A DNA stretch of 64,000 bases, taken from Marinobacter sp. SS21. GTDB taxonomy: Bacteria; Pseudomonadota; Gammaproteobacteria; Pseudomonadales; Oleiphilaceae. A model generated the notes under the pieces. That model searched no databases. It saw nothing but the letters and a program-made list of their open reading frames with translations, and had not been told where the DNA came from. The stretch is from contig NZ_JAQNDA010000002.1 of the NCBI RefSeq assembly GCF_028369065.1, positions 186,001 to 250,000 on the forward strand. The letters run 5' to 3'. This document shows, in pieces, positions 8,308 to 17,716 of the stretch. A program made the translations under genes and the position numbers. Position 1 is the first letter of the stretch, and each line of letters opens with the position of its first letter.

Positions 8308-10488
8308 ATGGCGAGACTGCATATGAACTCACAAGAAATGGTGGCGTACGATTGCCCGGAAAATTCAGCGCACTACGTAGACTTGCTTCAGGAAGTTTCG
8401 GTAGCGGCAAACGAGGCCCTCAATATTGACGCAGCGCTGTTAATGGCGCTGCAGGGAATATGCCGTATCACCGGATGGCCGGCTGGGCGCGCGCGCCGCA
8501 GTCTGCCCGATGGCGGTTTGGAGGCTGGCGGACTCTGGCAAGTACATAAGCAGTATCATCAAGCCGATTTCCTGGAGTTTCGGCGCAAACTGGAAGCGCA
8601 GGGCGACTTTGAGGATGATCGATTCGTCAAGGTTTTTACCCTGCCGGTGGGGGAAACGAATCGCGTGAGCGCCATGCTTGAGTTTTACGCCAGCGGAACG
8701 CAACCGTTATCACCTGAACTGGAGCAGGTAATGAAACAGATCGGAGTTCAACTGACTCAGGGCTTCGAGAATCAAGCCGTACAGCGGGCGTTGCAGGCCA
8801 GCGAACGGCGCAGTCGGCAGATCATTGACAGTGCCGGGGATGCCTTTATCGCCATGGACTGCCAGGGCGTCATCACCGCCTGGAACAGGGCCGCCGAGTC
8901 CATTTTCGGCTGGTTGAGCGACGAGGTGGTCGGGCGTTCGGTGGCCGAAATCATGATTCCGGAGGCGTATCGTGACGCCCATCACCGGGGGATGCAGCGT
9001 TTCCTGCGCGATGGCAATTCCAAAGTGCTCGGACAACGGCTCGAACTGCCGGCGTTGCATCGCAGTGGTCGGGAGTTCCCCATCGAAATTACGTTGTGGT
9101 CATTGGAGGAAGAGCATGAGCCGAGCTTCTTTGCCTTCGCTCACGATATCAGTGAGCGCAAGAAGGCGGAGCAGGAACTTGAGCATCGCGCCCTGCACGA
9201 CACCCTGACCGGCTTGCCCAATCGTTCGTTGGCGCTGGATCGGCTGCAACAATGCCTGTCCAGACGGCAAGCAGAGGGGACATGCCTGGCCGTGTTGTTC
9301 GTGGACCTCGATCACTTCAAGCGCATCAACGACAGCTTTGGTCACGAGGCGGGCGATCAGGTACTGATCACCGTGGCGCAACGTTTAAGCCGCGCGGTTC
9401 GTCCGGCGGACACCGTTGCTCGACTGGCCGGCGACGAGTTTGTGGTGCTGTGTCCGGATATTGCTTCCCATCGGGATGCGGCCAGGGTGGCAAGTCGGCT
9501 GTTGGATGAAATGGCACCGGCGATTGAGTTGAAGGATGACAAGGTCTTTGTCAGTGCCAGTGTTGGCATTGCCATCGCGACGGACACCTGTAGTGCGGAG
9601 CAGTTGATCGGCTCGGCGGACATCGCCATGTACGAGGCGAAATCCAGCGGTCGCGCTCAGTTCCAACTGTTTGACTCGAAGATGCAGATGCAGGTCGCCG
9701 GCCGGATAAGCCTTGAGAATGACCTCCATCAAGCCCTCGTTCGAGAGGAGTTTCGCCTTTATTTTCAGCCAATAATTGCCGCAAGTACTGGCAATGTGGT
9801 GCGCGTGGAAGCCTTGTTGAGATGGCAGCATCCGCATCGGGGTATGATTGCGCCAACGGATTTTATTCCCATTGCCGAGGAGACCGGCCTCATCGTGCCT
9901 ATCGGAATCTGGGTGGTCAAAGAGGCCTGCCGGATTGCCCAGAGCTGGAACATACCGGACGATGTCTCGATCCCGCTCGGCGTATCTGTAAACCTGTCGG
10001 CGCGGCAGCTGCTGCAGTCCGACCTGGTGGAGACGGTGCAGGAGATTTTTGCGGCCTACGCATTCGACCCGGCGCGCATCGAATTCGGCTTTGAGGTCAC
10101 CGAAACGGCGGTCATGCACGATCCCGAAGTTGCGGCGGTCACGTTGCAGGCTCTGCGCGATCTGGGGGCGCATGTTCTGATCGACGACTTTGGCACCGGT
10201 TATTCGTCGCTGGCCTATCTCAAGCGGTTTCCGGTGGACACGTTGAAGATCGACCAGTCGTTTGTCAGCAACATCACCTCCGATTCGGTGGACCAGGCCA
10301 TCGTCCGGGCGGTAACCGATATGGCCCACAGCATGAATCTGCTGGTGGTAGCCGAGGGTGTGGAGACCGTCGAACAGGCGCAGGCGCTGAAAAGTCTCGC
10401 CGTTGACCTCCAGCAAGGCTATCTGTACGCGCACCCGTTGCCGGCGGAGCAGTTGGGCGCCTTGCTGGCATCCTGTCGGTCGGCTTGA
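8308..10488 (+). CDS. PAS-GGDEF-EAL cyclic-di-GMP enzyme
   Basis: A 726-residue soluble regulator. Order of domains: an N-terminal GAF-like sensor (about 20-155), a PAS domain (about 165-285), GGDEF (about 290-455) and EAL (about 470-715). The cyclase signature is AGDEF (residues 374-378), an allowed variant of GGDEF. The EAL domain looks complete: EALLRW at 501-506, VNLSARQ, FEVTET, DDFGTGYSSL at 626-635, KIDQSF and EGVE, so phosphodiesterase activity is likely; whether the cyclase also works is open. There is no membrane segment, so it is cytosolic. The start is uncertain: ATG 8308 or ATG 8323, neither with a good ribosome site. Confidence 0.9.
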   Translation: MARLHMNSQEMVAYDCPENSAHYVDLLQEVSVAANEALNIDAALLMALQGICRITGWPAGRARRSLPDGGLEAGGLWQVHKQYHQADFLEFRRKLEAQGDFEDDRFVKVFTLPVGETNRVSAMLEFYASGTQPLSPELEQVMKQIGVQLTQGFENQAVQRALQASERRSRQIIDSAGDAFIAMDCQGVITAWNRAAESIFGWLSDEVVGRSVAEIMIPEAYRDAHHRGMQRFLRDGNSKVLGQRLELPALHRSGREFPIEITLWSLEEEHEPSFFAFAHDISERKKAEQELEHRALHDTLTGLPNRSLALDRLQQCLSRRQAEGTCLAVLFVDLDHFKRINDSFGHEAGDQVLITVAQRLSRAVRPADTVARLAGDEFVVLCPDIASHRDAARVASRLLDEMAPAIELKDDKVFVSASVGIAIATDTCSAEQLIGSADIAMYEAKSSGRAQFQLFDSKMQMQVAGRISLENDLHQALVREEFRLYFQPIIAASTGNVVRVEALLRWQHPHRGMIAPTDFIPIAEETGLIVPIGIWVVKEACRIAQSWNIPDDVSIPLGVSVNLSARQLLQSDLVETVQEIFAAYAFDPARIEFGFEVTETAVMHDPEVAAVTLQALRDLGAHVLIDDFGTGYSSLAYLKRFPVDTLKIDQSFVSNITSDSVDQAIVRAVTDMAHSMNLLVVAEGVETVEQAQALKSLAVDLQQGYLYAHPLPAEQLGALLASCRSA

Positions 10489-10625
10489 CGTTCAAGCCGC
10501 CCATTGGTGAGGGCTGGGGGCTCCCTGGCGTTTTTCAGGACTGCCGGTTGAGGCTCTGTAGCTGCCCGGGTGTTCTCAGCAAAAGCGAAGCAAGGAGGCT
10601 CGGTTATGGTGGGAGAGTGGCATTC

Positions 10626-10832
10626 ATGGCGGGCTATTATATCAAGTTGGTATTAGTGAATACGGTGGCCTTGATGGCCCTGGTGGCCGTTACGACTGCT
10701 CTCTCCCATACCCTGAATGTCCACGTGACCGGCTTGCCGCGGGTCAATGCGCCAGGGCTCAACCTCACTTTCCCCCTGCCTTCTGCCCCCGATCTCTACA
10801 GCCATCTGCTCGACAGCATTCGAAAACCGTGA
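10626..10832 (+). CDS. Small single-helix membrane protein (68 aa)
   Basis: A possible small protein starting at ATG 10626, with GGGAGAG about 8 bases upstream. It begins with a membrane helix (YYIKLVLVNTVALMALVAVTTAL) and continues as a 40-residue Pro/Leu-rich tail. No family recognised. Support is only the ribosome site, the signal-anchor-like start and its free position downstream of the GGDEF-EAL gene; it could be a chance frame. Confidence 0.45.
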   Translation: MAGYYIKLVLVNTVALMALVAVTTALSHTLNVHVTGLPRVNAPGLNLTFPLPSAPDLYSHLLDSIRKP

Positions 10833-11255
10833 CCCGCCGCCTGTACCAGGGGTAACCGGCTTCGCGGACTCTGACGACAGCAATGGATGACTCCCCGCTT
10901 CGGCGTTCGATTTCAAATTTTCCCGTTTGTTGATTCTCTTCCTCGGTTGATCCGATAAGCGCGCGGCAACGGGCTCCGTTTCGGCAGCCGTTGGCCCTAA
11001 AACTGCTATTACCAAATGTTAATGCGTGGGCTGGCGTCATTTCTCGTTGTCGAGTTTCCCGGTTGTTTTTTAAGGGAAAGTCTTGCTGTCGAGCCAGCTT
11101 GCCTGAGGTGTCTGCGGTATCCGAAGGCAGTGATAGTTCTCCGACTGTGTGCATTTGTGGTGAATTGTAAGATGCCATGGCGTCGGCGATTTTTTGACCT
11201 AGTTTGAGATTGTAGCGCGTCAAAAAGACGACCGATGAGAAAGGGGGATTTACCC
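10833..11255. other. Intergenic region, 423 bases
   Basis: Upstream region of the second CAP lipoprotein, less GC-rich than the genes around it from about 10990 onward, as expected for a promoter region. I see no coding frame, RNA or repeat that I can support. Confidence 0.4.
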
Positions 11256-11843
11256 ATGCAACCCAAGAACCTGCTCCTGATTTTGGTATCCGCATCCTTG
11301 ACTGCGTGTGGCGGTGGCGGAGGCTCATCGAGCAAGGCCAGCACCGTGGCTGACGCATCCGAGGAAGCCTCGGTATCCCAGGTTCAGCGATCGTCAGGTT
11401 CCCCGGTGGTGGATTGCGCGATGACCGATTACCAGCGTGAGATGCTGGCCCAGCTGAACAAGGTGAGGGCGGTTGCCCGTAATTGCGGAGCTCAGCGCTT
11501 CGAAGCCACGTCACCGCTGACCTTTAGTTGCAGCATTCAGCCCGCCGCGCAGCGTCACAGCATTGACATGGCGACCAACAATTTTTTCAGCCACACCGGT
11601 TCCGACGGCCTGCGGGTCTCCCACCGAGTCACGGCCACGGGTTACGAGTGGGGCGTGGTGGGCGAAAACATTGCCGCTGGGTTCGATAGTGTCGGGGAGG
11701 TCATGGACGGATGGCTGGCGAGCGAAGGTCACTGCCGGAATATCATGGACTCCCGCTTCACGAACTTCGCGGTCAGTCGGGTGTTCACCTCCACGGCTGA
11801 TTATCCTGACTACTGGACCCAGGTGTTTGCAGCGCCGCGATGA
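11256..11843 (+). CDS. CAP/SCP-domain lipoprotein (copy 2)
   Basis: A 195-residue paralogue of the lipoprotein at 5623-6225 with the same plan: lipobox LTAC, Gly/Ser stretch, low-complexity tether, then a CAP domain with HSIDMATNNFFSHTGSDG, VVGENIAAG and EGHCRNIMDSRF. The two CAP domains are nearly collinear and mostly identical, while signal peptides and tethers differ, so the pair arose by duplication and both are under selection for the domain. AAAGGGGG precedes ATG 11256; an ATG seven codons earlier has no such site. It is monocistronic and convergent with the GST gene. Confidence 0.88.
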   Translation: MQPKNLLLILVSASLTACGGGGGSSSKASTVADASEEASVSQVQRSSGSPVVDCAMTDYQREMLAQLNKVRAVARNCGAQRFEATSPLTFSCSIQPAAQRHSIDMATNNFFSHTGSDGLRVSHRVTATGYEWGVVGENIAAGFDSVGEVMDGWLASEGHCRNIMDSRFTNFAVSRVFTSTADYPDYWTQVFAAPR

Positions 11844-11884
11844 TCCCATTGCCAGCGCGGCGATGCAGGCACTGGGCGTGCCGG

Positions 11885-12808
11885 TTAGGACGCCTCAGTC
11901 AGCTTGAACCCGGCACGGGGAAAGTGCAGATGAACCACGCCGACTCGGGGGTGTTCATGTCCCAGAATCAGACCTTGTTCCCGCTCCTGATGCAAGGTGC
12001 CTGTCACGGGGTCGCGGCCGTAGTCTGTCGGTTCAATCGATACCGTTCGAGCACCTTGAGTTTGACCATCTGGGGTGGGCTCGGCCAAGGGCCGGGGGGT
12101 TGATCGGCAGGCGAGGTCCAGTGCTTCATCTCGAGGAAGCTGCCGAACATTGCCATGACCGAAAGCGCGCATCTTTTCCATCCAGGCTTGCACGGCGGGG
12201 AAAGGCTCAAGCACCGGTTTGTTCGCCACATCCACGACAAACCACAGGCTGTGGTAGGCCGAGAAGTCAGCGGCACAGGGGGTGTCACCGAACAGGAAGT
12301 CCTGTCCCAGCATGGCCTCCATCCGCTCAAGGTGGGCCTGTAGTCGATGCTTGGCCTGCCTGATAGAGAGTGCTTTCACTTTAGCCTTGCGGCCCAGCTC
12401 TACACGATCCTTGAGGAATCTCATGGCATCCAGCAAGGAGGTATTGCGGATCAGTTTGACAAGCATGCCTCTGCCGCTGGCCGAGATGATGCAGGCCAGG
12501 AAAACCTCCAGATCCACCTCCTCGATAAACCGTTGTACCTGTTCCGGCTGTTGGTCTGGATCCAGCTCCGGTTTGTTGGCCAGCCGGGCGATCTCGGCGG
12601 CGATGGACCGGGTATCACAAAATACGTCCGCACCCAACTGGGCGACGGGAATCTTGCGGTAGCCTCCGGCCAGGGCCGCCAGCTCCGGCCTGGGCGGCAT
12701 CTCCTTAACGATAACCGATTGCCAGGTCAAGCCGGCGTAGCCCAGCATGGTGCGGATTTTCTCAGAGAACGGTGAAAGCGAATAATGGTAGAGGATCAGG
12801 TCAGACAC
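11885..12808 (-). CDS. Glutathione S-transferase family protein with C-terminal extension
   Basis: A 307-residue cytosolic protein. Residues 1-78 have the thioredoxin-fold GST N-domain (LILYHYSLSPFSEKIRTML, then GYRKIPVAQ and DTRSIAAEI). Residues 90-215 are the helical C-domain, including FLFGDTPCAADFSAYHSLWF. About 85 extra residues follow (PRPLAEPTPDG onward), ending in a His-rich beta-type segment (HEHPRVGVVHLHFPRAGFKL), unusual for a GST of about 220 residues. Conjugation or isomerase activity is likely, but the substrate is unknown. It may be a GST with a small added domain. Confidence 0.82.
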   Translation of the reverse strand: MSDLILYHYSLSPFSEKIRTMLGYAGLTWQSVIVKEMPPRPELAALAGGYRKIPVAQLGADVFCDTRSIAAEIARLANKPELDPDQQPEQVQRFIEEVDLEVFLACIISASGRGMLVKLIRNTSLLDAMRFLKDRVELGRKAKVKALSIRQAKHRLQAHLERMEAMLGQDFLFGDTPCAADFSAYHSLWFVVDVANKPVLEPFPAVQAWMEKMRAFGHGNVRQLPRDEALDLACRSTPRPLAEPTPDGQTQGARTVSIEPTDYGRDPVTGTLHQEREQGLILGHEHPRVGVVHLHFPRAGFKLTEAS

Positions 12809-13041
12809 GGCGTAGGCTCAATTGGGTTGATGGATCAGTAAGGCTAGTGGTTGCGGGTTTCGCATCCATTGGCCAGATTGCGGTTAGAGGGCGTCGCGGG
12901 AAATACGGATCACCTGATCGGCGGGGTTCGCTGACGGTGCGGACCAGGTCTTGGTAGCATTTGACGCGATGCCGGCGGCGGCCGATCATGCAGAATACCG
13001 GGCCAGACGCGCCCAAACCACTCGGCAGGAACGACCTGGCA

Positions 13042-13575
13042 ATGACCGCGAGACGTAACAATCTGGTGTTGATCGGCATGCCGGGCAGCGGCAAGAGCAC
13101 GGTGGGGGTGTTGCTGGCCAAGGCTCTGGCGTTCGGGTTTGTCGATACCGACCTGTTGATTCAGTCCGACCAAGGGCGAACCTTACAGGACATTGTCGAC
13201 CAGGACGGCTATCTCGCGTTGAGACCGATTGAAGAACAGATTCTGTGCCGACTCACCGGGCAGCGTCAGGTGATTTCGACCGGGGGCAGTGCGGTGTACA
13301 GCGATGCCGCCATGACCCATCTCCGGTCGTTGGGTGTGGTGGTCTTTCTCGACATCCGTCTGACTACCGTGCGCAAGCGCCTCGGGGACTACAGCTTGCG
13401 CGGTATCTCAAAACGACCGGATCAGACTCTGGAGGCGCTGTTTCGCGAGCGCCACCGGCTGTATAGCCGCGCCGCCGAAATCGTGGTGTCCGGAGACGGC
13501 CGTAACCAGGACGAGGTCTGCCAGGCCGTGCTGGCAGCACTGCCCGCAACGTTCAATCAGGGAGCCCGGGAATGA
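13042..13575 (+). CDS. Shikimate kinase-like P-loop kinase
   Basis: A 177-residue kinase of the shikimate kinase family (ATP-dependent phosphorylation of shikimate, or of a similar small hydroxyl compound). The Walker A motif is GMPGSGKST (residues 12-20); FVDTDLLIQ matches the substrate/Mg-binding Asp region, and ISTGGSAVYS the GGG-A substrate motif with Ser in place of the third Gly. LRGISKRP is the lid-type Arg segment. It is not beside aroB, so it is probably a second, possibly specialised copy rather than the main AroK. ATG 13042 gives the family start; an AGGA lies upstream. It overlaps the next gene by 4 bases. Confidence 0.82.
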   Translation: MTARRNNLVLIGMPGSGKSTVGVLLAKALAFGFVDTDLLIQSDQGRTLQDIVDQDGYLALRPIEEQILCRLTGQRQVISTGGSAVYSDAAMTHLRSLGVVVFLDIRLTTVRKRLGDYSLRGISKRPDQTLEALFRERHRLYSRAAEIVVSGDGRNQDEVCQAVLAALPATFNQGARE

Positions 13576-13904
13576 GGAAGTATTGGCACGTCGTTGTTCT
13601 GGTTTGGCTGACGGTGGCGCTCTATGGTTGCCAGGCCGGCCCCGCGGAGCCCCAGCGGATCGGTGCGATGGTGCTGGAGATTGAACAGGCGCTGTCCCAC
13701 CCTGAAGACCCGCAGGCCTTGGCGACCATCGTGCGCCACGGTACCGATTCCCGCTATTACGTGATGATCCGCGGCTGGTTGCGGCAGGAGCTTGCCGGGG
13801 TGGAGAGCCAGCTGGCGTCCCTCCGCGATGTCGAGCGGCGGAGGCACTTGGCGATGCGAGCCGACTTTCTGCGCCTCGCCATACGCCGAATCGACCTGGA
13901 GTGA
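13572..13904 (+). CDS. Small lipoprotein of unknown function
   Basis: A 110-residue lipoprotein: signal peptide with lipobox LYGC (residues 17-20), then a mostly helical, charged domain with DSRYYVMIRGWLRQELAGVESQL. Its ATG overlaps the stop of the shikimate kinase-like gene (ATGA), so the two are translationally coupled. No domain recognised. Confidence 0.75.
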   Translation: MRKYWHVVVLVWLTVALYGCQAGPAEPQRIGAMVLEIEQALSHPEDPQALATIVRHGTDSRYYVMIRGWLRQELAGVESQLASLRDVERRRHLAMRADFLRLAIRRIDLE

Positions 13905-14051
13905 GGTTTATAGGCTGCTCGATGCTCAAAAGAGGGCAGGCTATGAAGAATCGTTCCTAGCATGCGCTGTCCCGTCGTGGACTACCATTAGATACTGACC
14001 CTGTTGCCAGCAATGTCTGTGCATTGACCGAGTTAACTGAGGGCTGTGCTG

Positions 14052-15263
14052 ATGGCTGCTCCCCTAACTGGCCCCGGCTCCGATTCGACCGGGCGAATCC
14101 CGACCCAACCCTCGGGCCAACCGCTGAGTTCAACCCGCCAAGATCAACCCCCAAAGCCAGGGGAACAGCGAGCGCCGACATCGCCGGGACCCCAGATACG
14201 CACTGCCCAGGATGCCATCAACCTCCTCCGTACCCGCCTGGATCAGCGCTTGCAGCAAAGTCTCGCCGCTCAGCCTGGGTCGGGGAACGAGCCCCTTGCC
14301 GAACAGTTCGAACCGCCCAGCGCCGCCGACGTGGCTGCCCGGGTACTTGGCTTTATTCAGGGGCGACTGCAGCTAGAGGCCGACGCCGGCGCGGATCAGT
14401 CCCGGCTGGCGGACCTGCTGGCTCAGGCCCGGGCCGGCGTGGAACAGGGGTTTCGGGAGGCCCGGGAACAGATTGAAGCGTTGGGTATGATGAACGACAC
14501 CCTGTCCGCGGACATTGACGACGGCTTTAACCGAATTCAGGAGGGCCTGGCGAGCCTGGAGGATCGCTTCCTCGGGAACGAGCCCGCCGAGCGTGGGGCG
14601 ATGGTGCGCGGTTCCCTGGCCGAGGTTGATAGCCTGTCGCGGGACGCTCTGGCCTTCGAGGTCCGGACCCGGGAGGGGGATGTGGTTCAGGTACGGATGG
14701 ACGAGCGTCGCTACCTGGGCGTGCGTGCCGGTGACGGTGATAACGAAGGCGGCGTCAGCAGTGCCGAACTGTTCGCGGGACGGTATCGGTTTACCGTTGA
14801 GGGCGAGCTGAATGAGGCCGAGCGTGGGGCTTTGACCCGACTGTTTGAGCAAGCACAGGGCGTCGCCGGCCGATTCTTCGACGGCGATGTCCAGGGTGCT
14901 TTCGAGGCCGCCCAATCCCTGGGTCTGGAGGGCGAGGAACTGGCCAGCTTCAGCCTAAACCTGACCAGCACTCGTACCATCCGCGCCGCCGCCTATGAGT
15001 CGTTGTCGGAACAGCCTTCCTCCTCGACCAGCCCGCTGCGGCCATTGGGCGGGTTGGCCCAGGCAATTCAGCAGCTGGGTCGGCAGGCCCAGGCCAATGG
15101 CCTCGAGGCCGGGGCGCTGGAAGGGTTGATGTCACGGATACTTGAGGACTTCCAAGCTGCCTTGGCGCCAGCGGAGCAAGCCGAGGAACTGGACCCGATG
15201 GACGATTTTTTCCGTCGCATCCTGGCACGGCTCCAGCCGGAGGTCGCGGACCAGCCAACCTGA
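14052..15263 (+). CDS. DUF5610-like protein (403 aa)
   Basis: A soluble protein with a disordered N-terminus (first 70 residues rich in Pro, Gln, Ser) and a conserved core from about residue 85 beginning SAADVAARVLGFIQGRL and AGVEQGFREAREQIEALG, which resembles DUF5610. A second region from about 210 (FEVRTREGDVVQVRMDERRYLGV, then FAGRYRFTVEGELNEAERGALTRLFEQA) looks like a beta-rich module followed by helices. There is no signal peptide. It is a lone gene; function unknown. The ATG at 14052 is preceded by GAGGG; a GTG six bases upstream is less likely. Confidence 0.75.
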   Translation: MAAPLTGPGSDSTGRIPTQPSGQPLSSTRQDQPPKPGEQRAPTSPGPQIRTAQDAINLLRTRLDQRLQQSLAAQPGSGNEPLAEQFEPPSAADVAARVLGFIQGRLQLEADAGADQSRLADLLAQARAGVEQGFREAREQIEALGMMNDTLSADIDDGFNRIQEGLASLEDRFLGNEPAERGAMVRGSLAEVDSLSRDALAFEVRTREGDVVQVRMDERRYLGVRAGDGDNEGGVSSAELFAGRYRFTVEGELNEAERGALTRLFEQAQGVAGRFFDGDVQGAFEAAQSLGLEGEELASFSLNLTSTRTIRAAAYESLSEQPSSSTSPLRPLGGLAQAIQQLGRQAQANGLEAGALEGLMSRILEDFQAALAPAEQAEELDPMDDFFRRILARLQPEVADQPT

Positions 15264-15382
15264 TTGCATGCTGATGGCGTTGGCTTTTTTTGGGGGGAGT
15301 GCGCTGGGTTTGTCGATTGTTTCCTGCGCCATACGACCAGTAGGGAAGCCGTATCCAACCCAATTCTCAAAGGAGCATGAAC

Positions 15383-15733
15383 ATGAACTACATCGATGGA
15401 TTCGTGGCAGCGGTACCGACCGCAAACAAAGACGCTTATATCAAGCACGCCACCGAGGCGGCGAAGGTGTTCAAGGAACATGGGGCCTTGCAGGTGGTCG
15501 AGACCTGGGGGGACGACGTGCCCAACGGCAAGGTGACCTCTTTCCCCATGGCGGTAAAGTGTCAGGACAATGAAACCGTCTGTTTTTCCTGGATTGTCTG
15601 GCCTTCCCGGGATGTTCGCAATCAGGCGATGGATAAGGTGATGTCCGACCCCCGCATGCAGCCGGACACCAATCCCATGCCCTTTGATGGCAAACGGCTG
15701 ATTTACGGAGGATTCGAGGTTATTCTGGAGTAA
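15383..15733 (+). CDS. DUF1428 family protein (YbaA-like)
   Basis: A 116-residue member of the DUF1428 family, an alpha-beta barrel-type fold of unknown function. The typical start NYIDGFVAAVPTANKDAY and the segments WGDDVPNGKVTSFPMAVK, FSWIVWPSRDVRN and MPFDGKRLIYGGFEVI cover the full family length. AAAGGAG sits 9 bases before ATG 15383, preferred over the ATG two codons earlier. It is monocistronic. Confidence 0.9.
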   Translation: MNYIDGFVAAVPTANKDAYIKHATEAAKVFKEHGALQVVETWGDDVPNGKVTSFPMAVKCQDNETVCFSWIVWPSRDVRNQAMDKVMSDPRMQPDTNPMPFDGKRLIYGGFEVILE

Positions 15734-15750
15734 TCGCCCGGCGTGAAAAG

Positions 15751-15778
15751 ACGGCCACAATGCCTCGCATGTGGCCGT
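15751..15778 (-). terminator. Hairpin terminator between convergent genes
   Basis: ACGGCCACA (15751-15759) and TGTGGCCGT (15770-15778) form a perfect 9-base stem. AAAAG before it becomes CTTTT on the minus strand, so it should end the YbaK-type gene. Confidence 0.75.
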
Positions 15779-15799
15779 ACTCAAGCCCTGGGGCAGGGG

Positions 15800-16255
15800 C
15801 TAGAAGTGAACCACGTTGGGATGGACCAGCCGTTCGTAGTCCCGATAGCTCATCTTCATGACTTCATCATGGCTACCGGCGTTGAACGTGATGCTCTCAT
15901 CGACACGTAAATGTTCACTCACGAAGACTTCCATATCGTATAGATTGCCGAACGGAGGCATGGCTCCGATGTCGCAATCCGGGAATGCCGCTTTCATTTC
16001 TTCTTCGCTGGCCAAGGACACTTCGGTGGAACCCAGTGCTTTGCGGAGTTCCGCCAGATGGACCTGGTCGGTGGCTGGCAGTACCGCCATCCCGACGCGG
16101 CCGTCGGCTTTAAAAATCACCGTCTTGGCAAATTCCCGACCGGGCACATGGGCGGCCTGGGCGGTGCGCATGGCATCCGGCGTGGAAGGGTGCATTTCCG
16201 TATGATATTTGACGAGGTTCTGCTCCAGGAAATTTCGCAGTCTCTCACTGATCAT
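15800..16255 (-). CDS. YbaK/EbsC-type aminoacyl-tRNA deacylase
   Basis: A 151-residue protein of the YbaK/prolyl-tRNA editing family, which hydrolyses mischarged aminoacyl-tRNA in trans. VPGREFAKTVIFKADGRVGMAVLPATDQVHL carries the conserved Lys of the active site, and IGAMPPFGNLYDMEVFVSEHL the GAMPPFG loop. Length is that of free-standing editing domains. The amino acid and tRNA partner cannot be told. The ATG has GGAGGGA upstream on its strand. Confidence 0.87.
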   Translation of the reverse strand: MISERLRNFLEQNLVKYHTEMHPSTPDAMRTAQAAHVPGREFAKTVIFKADGRVGMAVLPATDQVHLAELRKALGSTEVSLASEEEMKAAFPDCDIGAMPPFGNLYDMEVFVSEHLRVDESITFNAGSHDEVMKMSYRDYERLVHPNVVHF

Positions 16256-16465
16256 GATCCGTCCCTCCTATCGTTGGAGTCACAACTACTGTGTGGAGCT
16301 ACAACGACCAATCCTTGGAAATCCCCGAACGAAAACCAAACCCGTCCGGGGGCTCCACTTTCATTATAGCTGGCCGCTGAATACACGAAACAGTCGAAAT
16401 CTTCGCCGGATAGCCTTTTCGCCCTATCGTCCTATCGCTACGCGCCGATCGCACCGGCGGATGGC

Positions 16466-17227
16466 TCATCCGCTACCGGGGTAGACCTTGGCGGTGCCGG
16501 GTTTGCGGTACTGCTGGAACACCGCCACTTCCCAGGGCCGGATGGCCAGCATCATGCTCACACCGAAGCGTTGGTGCAGCGGCAGCCCCAGATCGTCCTG
16601 GTGGCAATGGCGAAAATCCAGCGCTAGTCGGCGCAGCTTCTGCTGCATGATGTCGTTGGATCGGGGCGACAGCATGCCATTGAGGAACAGGCGCAGCTCT
16701 CCAGGTCGGTTGAATCGGCACTGAAAAAAATCCGCCTGCACCTGGGATTCAAAAAACTGTTGAATGGGGCCGTTCTTTTGCCACTGGAAGTCATGAGAAA
16801 TCAATGCCTTGATGCGATTGTCCGGTAGCAGCTCGATCAGGCCCATGCGGTCCAGACTGGCCAGTCGGCTGATGACTTGGTGTTCACTGAGTTGGTAGTT
16901 GTCGAGAATCTGCTGGAAACGCCACCGATTCAGGGCACAGATGGCCACCAGCAACAGGGCACTGTCCGACACCAGCTCCTGCTCCTGACTCACGGTGAGA
17001 CGGTCGATACGGACCTCCGGTTCCAGCCTCCGGATCAGGTCGCTGATCTCAAGCCCCATCAAGTTACAGACCTGGTCGAGCCGCTTCAGGGAAAACTGCC
17101 GCTCGGCGAATAGCCGCTTGACGCTGGCCTCCGACAGGGTGAGTTCCTCGGCCACCTGCTGGTAGGTCAGGCCGTGTTCTTTCAGTGCCCGCTTAAGGGC
17201 ATCCACGATGGCGCTGGTTTGGGCCAC
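16466..17227 (-). CDS. XRE-family transcriptional regulator
   Basis: A 253-residue DNA-binding protein. An N-terminal Cro/C1 helix-turn-helix (residues 8-62: LTYQQVAEELTLSEASVKRLFAE) is followed by a longer effector region with no recognised sensor domain; a winged-helix-like stretch QVISRLASLDRMGLIELLPDNRIKAL occurs around residues 115-145. Proteins of this layout act as autonomous repressors or activators. Targets are unknown; the divergent YiaAB/PspA-like operon is the nearest candidate. Confidence 0.82.
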   Translation of the reverse strand: MAQTSAIVDALKRALKEHGLTYQQVAEELTLSEASVKRLFAERQFSLKRLDQVCNLMGLEISDLIRRLEPEVRIDRLTVSQEQELVSDSALLLVAICALNRWRFQQILDNYQLSEHQVISRLASLDRMGLIELLPDNRIKALISHDFQWQKNGPIQQFFESQVQADFFQCRFNRPGELRLFLNGMLSPRSNDIMQQKLRRLALDFRHCHQDDLGLPLHQRFGVSMMLAIRPWEVAVFQQYRKPGTAKVYPGSG

Positions 17228-17441
17228 GGACGGCTTCCTGAGTTGGGGGGCTTGCAGGTCAGCATAGGCCGGAAAGTCGCAAAATGTAATACCTCGCGTG
17301 TCCTGAGGTGCAACTTCTTGGGTTTGTCTGGAGGCGTGTCCTGGTTGGCGACATAGTGTGCCCAGACGTGATGCCGAGGGTCTGGTCCTCGCTTCAAAGC
17401 GTCATCTCAAACCCCGCCCATGCTCTGTGCAGGAGAAAACC

Positions 17442-17711
17442 GTGGATAACGAAATAAGCAGTAATTCAGCGAGTTGGCTGTTCTATGTGAAGGTGTCCTT
17501 TGCCGTGGCCTTGCTGGCTACCGGAGTGGGTATCGTGTTCGCTCCCACCGATTTGCTGGTGAAAGGGTACATGGCCATTTGCGCACTGTTTCTGGTGAGC
17601 ACGACCATCACCCTGTCCAAGACCCTGCGGGACGAACACGAGAGTCGGCGGATCCACAATCGACTCTCCGAGGCCCGCGCCCAACAACTGCTGAAAGAAT
17701 ATACGGAGTAA
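17442..17711 (+). CDS. YiaA/YiaB-type two-helix inner membrane protein
   Basis: An 89-residue protein with two membrane helices and the YiaAB pattern: WLFYVKVSFAVALLATGVGI, then LLVKGYMAICALFLVSTTITLSKTLRDEHES. GTG 17442 is the start because AGGAG lies 7 bases before it. The PspA-like gene starts 5 bases after its stop, so the two form an operon, perhaps for membrane-stress response. Confidence 0.82.
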   Translation: MDNEISSNSASWLFYVKVSFAVALLATGVGIVFAPTDLLVKGYMAICALFLVSTTITLSKTLRDEHESRRIHNRLSEARAQQLLKEYTE

Positions 17712-17716
17712 ACGCC

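Noticed and set aside
10481..10499. Perfect 8-base hairpin at the end of the GGDEF-EAL gene
   Set aside because: It overlaps the stop codon and has no T-run, so I do not call it a terminator.
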